This document shows positions 1-6,537 of a stretch of DNA of 17,810 nucleotides, one piece after another (position 1 is the first letter of the stretch; each line of letters starts with the position of its first letter). The DNA comes from an uncultured Eubacterium sp. GTDB taxonomy: Bacteria > Bacillota > Clostridia > Lachnospirales > Lachnospiraceae. The notes under the pieces are model-generated. The model did no database searches, was not told the origin of the DNA, and saw only the letters and a program-made list of their open reading frames with translations. The translations under genes were made by a program, and so were the position numbers. Location: assembly GCA_910586045.1 (NCBI GenBank), contig CAJUIH010000076.1, positions 1 to 17,810 of the forward strand, read 5' to 3'.

Positions 1-102
1 CAGGCCTGCGTCCCTTATCCGGCGTCCCCGCAGCCAAAATGACCACTTGATGTGAACTCCCACAATCGGATCTACTTTTTTCATCTTTTTTTCAATATAC
101 TA

Positions 103-131
103 TGTACTTTCTATGTAATGCGTAGTATAAT
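103..131 (+). promoter_or_regulatory. Candidate promoter of the small membrane protein gene
   Basis: A perfect -10 hexamer TATAAT lies at 126-131. The hexamer 17 bp upstream, TGTACT at 103-108, is a weak -35. The 7-bp direct repeat CTATGTA occurs at 100-106 and 111-117, straddling the -35, and could be an activator site, though it may be chance. The start site would be near 138, leaving a leader of about 45 nt before the ATG at 184. Confidence 0.45.
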
Positions 132-175
132 GTCAAAATGATACTGCAATTACAATTTACAAAAGAAAGGCTGTG

Positions 176-187
176 ATGCGCATATGA
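176..187 (+). promoter_or_regulatory. Three-codon upstream ORF overlapping the start of the small membrane protein
   Basis: ATG CGC ATA TGA follows GAAAGG (165-170) with an ideal 5-nt spacing. Its TGA overlaps the main ATG at 184 in an ATGA arrangement. Ribosomes may load here and reinitiate on the main gene. This is sequence-based inference only; the arrangement could also be chance with a loosely spaced ribosome binding site. Confidence 0.25.
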
Positions 188-516
188 ACACACAAAGAAA
201 CAAATCTGCAAAAAAAATCGAAGAGAAAAAACTGGCGTTTCAAAAATTGGAAGAAAAACAAAAAAAACAAAAACTGTTTCTGGAACGGGTATGCTTTATC
301 ATACTGGGTTCCTGTTGGACTGCAGCCGGGATTGTGTCCGCCGTTTACAGCCTTTTCTTTTGTGCACTGCTGTCTTTCCTTGCGGCCTTTTGCTTTTGGG
401 TAATGCTGTTTACCGGATATACGGCCCCGCTCTCCCCTTATGACATGGAACCGTCTGTCCTGACGCCGGAAGAAAAAGAAAGCCTCCTGGCGCTCCTGGA
501 TGAACTTGATTCTTAA
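184..516 (+). CDS. Small hypothetical membrane protein with charged N-terminus and two predicted helices
   Basis: The product is 110 residues and I do not recognise a family. Residues 1-35 are very rich in Lys, Glu and Gln and look like a basic amphipathic or short coiled-coil cytoplasmic segment. Two hydrophobic stretches follow at about 36-57 and 59-77, forming a probable membrane hairpin, and then an acidic tail (about 88-110) rich in Glu, Asp and Leu. The start is uncertain in mechanism: the nearest Shine-Dalgarno-like sequence, GAAAGG at 165-170, is 13 nt from this ATG but 5 nt from an out-of-frame ATG at 176. That one encodes a three-codon ORF whose TGA overlaps the gene's own ATG. The gene stands alone, with its own promoter and a terminator at 559-593. 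It has a normal start and stop and its hydrophobicity pattern is protein-like, so it is probably real. Function unknown. Confidence 0.7.
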   Translation: MNTQRNKSAKKIEEKKLAFQKLEEKQKKQKLFLERVCFIILGSCWTAAGIVSAVYSLFFCALLSFLAAFCFWVMLFTGYTAPLSPYDMEPSVLTPEEKESLLALLDELDS

Positions 517-558
517 TCCACCAGTCAAACAACAACCACATTTCCTAACGAACGAAAC

Positions 559-593
559 CCCCGAACTGTGCTGTACGACAGTCCGGGGATTTT
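559..593 (+). terminator. Rho-independent terminator, possibly bidirectional
   Basis: The arms are CCCCG-A-ACTGT (559-569) and ACAGT-C-CGGGG (578-588), two 5-bp helices separated by one A/C mismatch, with an 8-nt loop and then ATTTT. It lies 43 bp after the stop of the + gene and 31 bp beyond the end of the convergent - gene. In the minus direction the trailing sequence is less T-rich, so it should work best for the + gene. Confidence 0.75.
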
Positions 594-624
594 GAAAGAT
601 CTATTTGGTTTTCTGAAACGTCTT

Positions 625-1551
625 TTATACATCCGGTTTCATGGGATGCGAAAAGTGTTTTTCAAACAATTCCTGAAACACCTGTTTTGCATCGGTACAA
701 AACGCGTCATAACACCTCATCAGCTCTTTTGCTTCTCTCGTCAGATGAGAGAAACCGCCCCCTCTGCCGCCCTGCTGCGTTTCGATCACCCGTACCCCCA
801 TCTGCGACTCAATCGCCGCAATGATTTTGCGCCCTTTGCTGTAAGATATCCCCATATACCGGCATGCCTCTGAAAGCGACCCGGTTTCCCGTGTCAGGCA
901 CAGCAGATGATGCGGCCCGGGACCGTAAAATGTGCGTTCCTTATAAATACGAAATCGAAACGACGCATGCAACTTCGCAAGGTCATGATCCGGCAGCAGT
1001 TTTTCGTATTCCGTATCTTTTTGTATATCGGAAAGAATCCCCGCATCCGCCACTTCCACGATTTGTATGGATAAACCAAGCGCTTTCGTAGCCCCTTTTA
1101 ACCCCTGCCCTCCGGTATAAGACCGAACCCGGGCAAAATGCGCTGCCTGCAGCAGCACCGGATGGCCGCAGCGATCCCGATAAGACGGAATACACAGGTC
1201 CGCATGCGCATCCAGCAACGCCCGCACCGTATCCGCGGAAAACATCGGGATATCCACATACGTGATCAATGCCCGCGTACATTTATCTTCTAAATAAGCC
1301 AGCCCCGTCTTGATACGGTCAAACATCTCCGGGCCGTCCGCACATTCCAAAAACGTCAGATTCATAGATGGAACCAGCTTTTTTACGAAATCATCCGCCC
1401 CGCTGCTTACGATTACAATACGCTGGATGCCGCTGTGCTGAAACGACAGCACAATGCGTTCAATGGCGGTTATCGTGCCGATTTTTTTATCCGGTTTTAA
1501 AAATTCCTTACCGTCTGTTTTTCCAGAAGCAATAATTAACGCAGCCGTCAT
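625..1551 (-). CDS. MobA-like nucleotidyltransferase fused to a ModE-type helix-turn-helix domain
   Basis: The product is 308 residues. The chosen start (ATG at 1551) has GGGAGGA 6 nt upstream; an in-frame upstream ATG at 1623 lacks a ribosome site. Residues 1-185 resemble NTP transferases of the MobA/MocA type: an N-terminal LIIASGKTDGKEFLKP loop in place of the usual LAAGxSxRMG, a VDIPMF segment around 99-104 where the metal-binding Asp of the family sits, and GHPVLL at about 129-134. Residues 195-300 match the ModE N-terminal winged helix: TGSLSEACRYMGISYSKGRK, then a Gly-rich wing (GGRGGG at 261-266). ModE normally senses molybdate and MobA-like enzymes add a nucleotide to molybdopterin, so the fusion probably joins cofactor maturation to DNA binding. 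No ModE molybdate-binding domain follows. No molybdoenzyme gene lies in this window. It is transcribed divergently from the transglutaminase-like gene. Confidence 0.82.
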   Translation of the reverse strand: MTAALIIASGKTDGKEFLKPDKKIGTITAIERIVLSFQHSGIQRIVIVSSGADDFVKKLVPSMNLTFLECADGPEMFDRIKTGLAYLEDKCTRALITYVDIPMFSADTVRALLDAHADLCIPSYRDRCGHPVLLQAAHFARVRSYTGGQGLKGATKALGLSIQIVEVADAGILSDIQKDTEYEKLLPDHDLAKLHASFRFRIYKERTFYGPGPHHLLCLTRETGSLSEACRYMGISYSKGRKIIAAIESQMGVRVIETQQGGRGGGFSHLTREAKELMRCYDAFCTDAKQVFQELFEKHFSHPMKPDV

Positions 1552-1594
1552 CGCAATTCCTCCCGATTTGATTTCATTTGCCTGATTTATACTC

Positions 1595-1623
1595 ATTGTA
1601 ACAGAAAACGCACACCGCAACAA
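1595..1623 (-). promoter_or_regulatory. Candidate promoter of the MobA-ModE fusion gene
   Basis: On the minus strand TTGTTG (1618-1623) is followed after 17 bp by TACAAT (1595-1600). The distance to the ATG at 1551 is about 40 nt. It lies 28 bp from the oppositely directed promoter at 1652-1680, so a regulator bound here could affect both genes. Confidence 0.5.
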
Positions 1624-1651
1624 CTGTAAATTTTATAGCTATTTTCAGGAC

Positions 1652-1680
1652 TTTACACCGATTTCAGAATCCGTTATAAT
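1652..1680 (+). promoter_or_regulatory. Promoter of the transglutaminase-like gene
   Basis: TTTACA (1652-1657), a 17-bp spacer and TATAAT (1675-1680) make a near-consensus sigma-A promoter. The ATG at 1714 is 33 bp downstream of the -10, with GGAGG at 1704-1708. Confidence 0.75.
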
Positions 1681-1713
1681 GGTGGTCACAGACTTTACCG
1701 CTTGGAGGAAAAT

Positions 1714-3762
1714 ATGAACAAACACCACCGCACATACGGCCCGCGCATCCGCGCATATTTGCTGCTGGCCGCAGCCATAATTTTAGCAGGCGCCCCGTTA
1801 CCCGCCGCGGCAGCCGAATCCGCAGACTGGATCCGCCTGCCGCAGGCGGAGCGTTCCTTACAGGAGCCAGCCGGCTTTTCCCTCCGCGCTCTGAACTTCG
1901 GCTCAAACAGCCAGAGTCGGCTCAATGAAAAAGAACAGGAACTATATACAAAGTTAAAAACAGTTTTTACGGAAATCGCGGAAGGGACGAGAAACCGCGC
2001 CGAATTTACCGTTGACATACTCATCACCGGGACGTGCCCGCCCGGTTGCGAAAATAAGGAAGCCGCCATCCGCAGTTATCTGACGAATGATCTTTGCATT
2101 TCGAAAGTCGTACGTATGCTTTTGGCGGACTGCCCTTATGAATTATACTGGTTCCACAAATCCAGAGGATACCAGACCGCGTATGCACTGCCGGCGCCGA
2201 CAAAAGACGGCACATTCCAGATACGACAATTGTCTTTTTCTTTTTTTGTTGCCGATGATTTTGCGGTGCAAAACGAAGACAGCACCTACGCGCCATACCT
2301 AATAGACGGCCAAAAAGCCGCCTATGCGCAGGCAGCAAAAGCCGCGGCAGATCAAATCGTCGAGAAATACGCCGCATGCAGTGATTATGAAAAGCTATGC
2401 GCATACCGGACGGAAATCTGCGCACGCACCGCATACGACCAAAGCGCATCCCAAGCCTCCAAAATCGACTGTAACGGGCCATGGCAGATGACCGCCGTTT
2501 TTGACGGCGACGCGTCTACCAACGCGGTCTGTGAGGGCTATTCCAAGGCATTTGCCTATCTGTGCGAAGCAAGCGATTTTGAACAGGACATCCGCTGTTA
2601 TCTCGTATCCGGCGAACTTACGGGAAATTCGGACGCCCAGGGCGCCGGGGGACATATGTGGAATATCGTAACCATAGGAGACAGCAGTTATCTGACAGAC
2701 ATTACAAATTGTGACGAACAAACAATCGGCGCACCGGACCATCTCTTTTTGGCAGGGCTGCCCGGCAGCGCGGACAGCGGCTATACATTTACAGACCCAT
2801 GGGGCAGACAGGCTGCCTATACCTATTCCGCATCGGCCCGAGAATTGTTTCCGCTGTCCGTGCTGACACTCTCGCCCGCAGGCTATGATCCCACGAAATA
2901 TATCCCAGCGGAACCGGGGACCGCGTTAACGCCCAATCCACCCGTGGACACTGGTGCGAACCAGCCGCCTAAAGAAAGCGGTTCCATCCTCCGGCAAACC
3001 ATGACCAATTCCGCGGGCCGCAAAGTTGCCATAACCATTACTACCCAGACGGATCCTGCGGGAACGGTCATAAGCCGCACGAAACAATCCATACTAAACG
3101 AAATCGCCGCCCATACGACTGCGGTTGTAACCGTAAAAGAAACCGCGCGCACCGTCCGTGCCGAAGCTGCCGTCACGCAGACAAGCTCTTCTGGAAATAC
3201 GGCAGTCGTAACGAAATCCATCCTGTCGCAGATTACGGAAGCCGCGGACGGCAGACATCCCATACTCGTACTGGCCGTCCGCGGCAACGACGGAAAAATC
3301 AAATACAAGCTGAAAGCAGACACAAAAGACCTGACGGCGGGAAGCCGCCTGTGCCTTTATCGAATCGAACCAAACGGCCAAAGCGACAGCATGGTAAATG
3401 CCGACATCTATACCGTGCGCGCATCCGGCAGCTTATCCGTTCCGATCGCACAAAAGGGCATCTACCGGCTGGTGACCAAATCCAAGGCCGAAGCCGCCGC
3501 AAAAGCGATCCGCGCAACCGTAACCGCAAAAAAATCCATTACCCTTAAACCCGGAAAACGCACCGCGTTTCCGTTAAACAGCAAATGCAATCCAAACAAT
3601 CTGCAAAAAGCAGCCTATACATCCTCCAAAAAAGCAGTCGCAAGCGTATCGAAAAATGGAACCATTGCGGCAAAACAAGCCGGAATCGCCAGAATCCGCG
3701 CAGATATCACACTTAGAGACGGTTCTTCCAAGACGGTTTATGTGCAGGTTACCGTAAAATAA
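1714..3762 (+). CDS. Secreted transglutaminase-like protein with C-terminal Ig-like (Big_2) domain
   Basis: The product is 682 residues. Start: ATG 1714 preceded by GGAGG with 5-nt spacing; a TTG at 1702 is in frame but lies upstream of that site. Residues 1-34 form a signal peptide (basic start, hydrophobic core about 15-30, Ala-rich cleavage region). The transglutaminase/protease-like core shows the expected catalytic triad: Cys273 in AVCEGYSKAF, His314 in GGHMWN and Asp329 in LTDITNCD. Members of this superfamily act as peptidases, crosslinkers or amidases, so the substrate cannot be told from sequence. After a Pro-rich linker (about 400-420) come a poorly recognised beta-rich region (425-590) and a Big_2-like domain (about 600-682) with the typical SKKAVASVSKNGTIAAKQAG pattern, likely for surface or glycan attachment. 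No LPXTG anchor is visible. It has its own promoter and stands alone, convergent with the next gene. Confidence 0.85.
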   Translation: MNKHHRTYGPRIRAYLLLAAAIILAGAPLPAAAAESADWIRLPQAERSLQEPAGFSLRALNFGSNSQSRLNEKEQELYTKLKTVFTEIAEGTRNRAEFTVDILITGTCPPGCENKEAAIRSYLTNDLCISKVVRMLLADCPYELYWFHKSRGYQTAYALPAPTKDGTFQIRQLSFSFFVADDFAVQNEDSTYAPYLIDGQKAAYAQAAKAAADQIVEKYAACSDYEKLCAYRTEICARTAYDQSASQASKIDCNGPWQMTAVFDGDASTNAVCEGYSKAFAYLCEASDFEQDIRCYLVSGELTGNSDAQGAGGHMWNIVTIGDSSYLTDITNCDEQTIGAPDHLFLAGLPGSADSGYTFTDPWGRQAAYTYSASARELFPLSVLTLSPAGYDPTKYIPAEPGTALTPNPPVDTGANQPPKESGSILRQTMTNSAGRKVAITITTQTDPAGTVISRTKQSILNEIAAHTTAVVTVKETARTVRAEAAVTQTSSSGNTAVVTKSILSQITEAADGRHPILVLAVRGNDGKIKYKLKADTKDLTAGSRLCLYRIEPNGQSDSMVNADIYTVRASGSLSVPIAQKGIYRLVTKSKAEAAAKAIRATVTAKKSITLKPGKRTAFPLNSKCNPNNLQKAAYTSSKKAVASVSKNGTIAAKQAGIARIRADITLRDGSSKTVYVQVTVK

Positions 3763-3793
3763 CATGTCGTCTTGTTTGGATTGCGCGTACCAA

Positions 3794-6376
3794 TCAGCAG
3801 GTCGCCCCGCCTTTCATATGCTTCGCCGCCGCCAGATTCTGCGTCTTGCGCGCCAGCAAATCATCGGCTAAAAGCTGCTTTTGCACGTCCGCAAACCCAA
3901 TCCGGGCCACCGTATCCGCAAACCGCTCTCCGGTATTCCCCTGTTCCCGGAACAATAATATTGCTTTTTCTATTACGGCAAATACTTCTTCCTGATCGGT
4001 AAACACTTTGTCCAGGTATCTTCCCTGCGCTGCTTTTTTGCCCCACCGGCCGCCTATGTAAATACGGTAGCCGTCCGTATAATCTTCCATCGCGCCAAAC
4101 GGACATTGGTTCACACAGCGTCCGCAGTGGTTGCATGCGTGTTCGTCGATGGACAATGTTCCGTCCGAAAGCTTCGCCGCTTTGATCGGACAGCCCGCTT
4201 CCACCTGGCAGACCTTGCAGCCGCGGCATTTTGCCGCATGAAACAGCGGAACCCGCTGCCCGATCACACCAAGGTCGTTTAAATCCGGTTTCACGCAGTT
4301 ATTCGGACAGCCGCCGACCGCGATTTTAAATTTATGCGGCAGTTTCACCCCTGCATAGCCATGGAAAAACCGCTCATGGATCTGTTCGGACAGGGCAAAC
4401 GTATCGATCAGGCCGTATTGGCAGGTCGTTCCCTTGCACGATACCACCGGGCGCACCTTAGAACCCGTACCTCCCGTTTGCAGCCCTGCTTCCATCAGAT
4501 ATTCCCGCAGCGCGTCGATCTGGTCAAACGGGACTCCCTGGATTTCCATCGTAAGGCGCGATGTCATCGTTACCTCGCCGCTTCCGAATTTTTCCGCCGC
4601 TTCCGCAATTACCCGCGCTTCCTGTGCGGTTATTTTTCCGTTTCTTGTAATGACACGTCCGTTAAATTTATCCGGCGTGCGTTTATCCTTTAAAAAGCCG
4701 AGCGCTTTGACCCTTGTTTCTTCTTCTTTCGATACGCTCGTATCGGCGCCCTTTACTTTGACATCGTTAAAAAATGTCGCCCCTTCCAGCACCACAGTAT
4801 TCGTATAGCCATAATGCCGCAGGCGGTTTTGCAGGAAATAGCCGCGTTTGCCTTTGACGCACACAAGCAGCAGCTTCTCCTCTTTGCCAATCCCAGCAAG
4901 CTCTCCATCCACTTTTGCCAGTTCGATATACTGCGCGCCGCGAATCGACGGAGCCGGCGCTACATCCAATACCCGGTAGCCTTCCGCTTTTCCGGCCGCG
5001 TATTCCGCGGGCGTCATGCTGACCATAGTACCGTTTAACTTATTTAACAATACGTATACTGCCTGGACAAACGGATGGATCGCGGTAGAAAACGGAGGCG
5101 CATAAGCAAAATCCGTGTTTTCGTAATCTTCCAGTTTTGCCCCCATCTGGATCCCCAGTACAGCCAAGTCGACCATCTTGTCCACCGCGCCGGGTCCAAA
5201 TACCTGCATGCCGAGCAGCTTGTGGCTTTTTTTGTCCGCGATTAATTTGGTCGCGAAAAATGCCGCGTCCGGATAATAATGCGCCTTGTCGTCCGTAATC
5301 GCAAGCGCCGTCTCCACGTCATAGCCCGCTTCGATTGCCTGTTCCTGCGTCAGTCCGGTACGCCCGCAGTTTAACCCCGGCAGCTTTACGACGCCTGTGC
5401 CGAGCACACCCGGATACTCTTTCTGGTGTCCGGCCAAAACCTGCGCCAAGGTACGCCCTTCCATATTCGCGGAAGAACCCATCGGCGACCACTGCGGTTT
5501 TCCGGTTAAACGGTTTGTGACCTGTACGCAGTCCCCAACCGCATACACATCCGGCAGGCTTGTCTGCAGCGCTTTGTCCACGATAATGGTCCCTTTTTGC
5601 ATCGCAATGCCGCTGTCTTCCAAAAATGCCGTATTCGGACGGATGCCGGCAGCCAAAATGACCAGCCCGCAGTCAAACGTGCCCGCCGTTGTCTGGATGG
5701 ACGACACGCTGCCGTCTCCTACAATGGCTTGTGCTTTCGTTTCCGTGATTACCCGGATTCCCTGTTTCAGCAAATGTTTTTTGCCGTATGCCGCCATTTC
5801 CTGATCCAATAAATTCGGCAAAATCTGCGGCGCAAAATCAATTACCGTGACAGAAACCCCTTTTTGCTGCAGATTTTCCGCCATTTCCAGCCCGATAAAC
5901 CCGGCGCCTACGACGACGGCCTTTTTCACCGCATGTTTTTCCACATAATCGCGCACCCCGATCGCGTCTTCCGGCGTACGGATCGTAAACACGCCCGCCA
6001 GCCCTGTTCCGGTAACCGGAGGGACCGACGGCGAAGCGCCTGTGGCAATTACCAGTTTATCATACCCATAGGTTTCCTCCTGCCCGGTCGCCGCATCCCT
6101 AACGCGCACAGATTTTGCCTGCGCATCCAGCGCGACGGCCTCCTTTTGCGTAAATACTTCCACGCCTGTAAGCGCCGCGTATTTCTGCGGCGTATTGACA
6201 ATCAAATCCTCCGGCTGTTCGATCAGCCCGCCGACATAATACGGCAGGCCGCAGCCCGCATAAGAGATATCTTTGCCTTTGGAAAGCAGCGTTACCCGGA
6301 TACTGCGGTCTTCCCTTTTTAACTTGGCAGCCGCTTTTGTTCCGGCAGCTACTCCGCCAATCACAAGTACATGCAT
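3794..6376 (-). CDS. CoA-disulfide-reductase-like / rhodanese / siroheme reductase-like / ferredoxin fusion protein
   Basis: The product is 860 residues in one frame; ATG 6376 has AAGGAGG 5 nt upstream. Order: FAD-binding Rossmann motif (GGVAAG, 7-12); redox Cys42 in AGCGLPYY, the CoA-disulfide/persulfide reductase signature; NAD(P)-binding VVGAGFIG (155-162); FAD-contact YAVGDC (278-283); dimerisation domain with YAPPFS (425-430). A rhodanese domain (about 455-535) has the active-site pattern C506-VKGKR. Next is a nitrite/sulfite reductase-like region (about 572-710) with siroheme/4Fe-4S-type cysteines C647, C652, C690 and C694; the first pair is C-x4-C rather than the common C-x5-C. Last come two 4Fe-4S ferredoxin motifs (C717, C720, C723, C729; C748, C751, C754, C758). 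Inference: a cytoplasmic NAD(P)H-driven reductase of sulfur species such as sulfite, polysulfide or persulfide; nitrite is possible. Its promoter is the repeated 50-bp block. Confidence 0.88.
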   Translation of the reverse strand: MHVLVIGGVAAGTKAAAKLKREDRSIRVTLLSKGKDISYAGCGLPYYVGGLIEQPEDLIVNTPQKYAALTGVEVFTQKEAVALDAQAKSVRVRDAATGQEETYGYDKLVIATGASPSVPPVTGTGLAGVFTIRTPEDAIGVRDYVEKHAVKKAVVVGAGFIGLEMAENLQQKGVSVTVIDFAPQILPNLLDQEMAAYGKKHLLKQGIRVITETKAQAIVGDGSVSSIQTTAGTFDCGLVILAAGIRPNTAFLEDSGIAMQKGTIIVDKALQTSLPDVYAVGDCVQVTNRLTGKPQWSPMGSSANMEGRTLAQVLAGHQKEYPGVLGTGVVKLPGLNCGRTGLTQEQAIEAGYDVETALAITDDKAHYYPDAAFFATKLIADKKSHKLLGMQVFGPGAVDKMVDLAVLGIQMGAKLEDYENTDFAYAPPFSTAIHPFVQAVYVLLNKLNGTMVSMTPAEYAAGKAEGYRVLDVAPAPSIRGAQYIELAKVDGELAGIGKEEKLLLVCVKGKRGYFLQNRLRHYGYTNTVVLEGATFFNDVKVKGADTSVSKEEETRVKALGFLKDKRTPDKFNGRVITRNGKITAQEARVIAEAAEKFGSGEVTMTSRLTMEIQGVPFDQIDALREYLMEAGLQTGGTGSKVRPVVSCKGTTCQYGLIDTFALSEQIHERFFHGYAGVKLPHKFKIAVGGCPNNCVKPDLNDLGVIGQRVPLFHAAKCRGCKVCQVEAGCPIKAAKLSDGTLSIDEHACNHCGRCVNQCPFGAMEDYTDGYRIYIGGRWGKKAAQGRYLDKVFTDQEEVFAVIEKAILLFREQGNTGERFADTVARIGFADVQKQLLADDLLARKTQNLAAAKHMKGGATC

Positions 6377-6414
6377 AAAAATCCTCCTTATTTTCCCCTT
6401 AATCTGTTATATCT

Positions 6415-6443
6415 TATATAAACGGCGTAAAATTTCAGCACAA
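6415..6443 (-). promoter_or_regulatory. Promoter of the reductase fusion, inside the repeated block
   Basis: On the minus strand TTGTGC (6438-6443) is followed after 17 bp by TATATA (6415-6420), with the start predicted near 6408 and the ATG at 6376. The -35 hexamer differs from TTGACA at two positions. The same promoter, base for base, is at 17761-17789. Confidence 0.6.
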
Positions 6444-6464
6444 TATCATTTGTTTCTGGCCCGC
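6415..6464. repeat. Copy 1 of a >=50-bp exact intergenic repeat carrying a promoter
   Basis: All 50 bases equal 17761-17810, in the same orientation relative to the downstream minus-strand gene. Identity starts at the downstream edge of the -10 hexamer; just beyond it the two sites differ. The repeat may extend past 6464, because the second copy is cut by the window end. Confidence 0.97.
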
Positions 6465-6471
6465 CGTTTAT
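6418..6471. repeat. Perfect 10-bp inverted repeat flanking the promoter core
   Basis: ATAAACGGCG at 6418-6427 and CGCCGTTTAT at 6462-6471 are exact reverse complements, 34 bp apart, enclosing the -35 and the spacer and touching the -10. They may be operator half-sites, ends of a small element or an RNA helix. The right arm extends 7 bp beyond the part of the repeat that can be compared with copy 2. Confidence 0.85.
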
Positions 6472-6485
6472 CGGGTTTATTGTGC
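6438..6485. repeat. Second, interleaved 8-bp inverted repeat
   Basis: GCACAATA (6438-6445) and TATTGTGC (6478-6485) are exact reverse complements. Each arm includes a TTGTGC hexamer, read on opposite strands. The arms interleave with the 10-bp repeat in the order A-B-A'-B'. A TTGTGC-17 bp-TATATC arrangement at 6480-6508 on the + strand mirrors the minus-strand promoter. Confidence 0.7.
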
Positions 6486-6537
6486 AATATTCAATCACCG
6501 AATATATCGTTTGATATCTAAAATACAGCACCCATTC

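Noticed and set aside
31..46. 16-bp match between 31-46 and the reductase gene near 5650
   Set aside because: It corresponds to a common VILAAG-coding string and has no extended similarity; probably coincidence.
568..1091. Plus-strand ORFs opposite the MobA-ModE gene
   Set aside because: Antisense to a well-supported gene, no ribosome binding sites and no protein-like composition; they are frame shadows.
3763..3793. GATTG/CAATC hairpin between the convergent transglutaminase and reductase genes
   Set aside because: Only 5 bp with no T-run; too weak for a terminator call.
6418..6471. Invertible promoter flanked by inverted repeats
   Set aside because: Only 34 bp separate the arms, very short for DNA inversion, and no recombinase gene is in the window.
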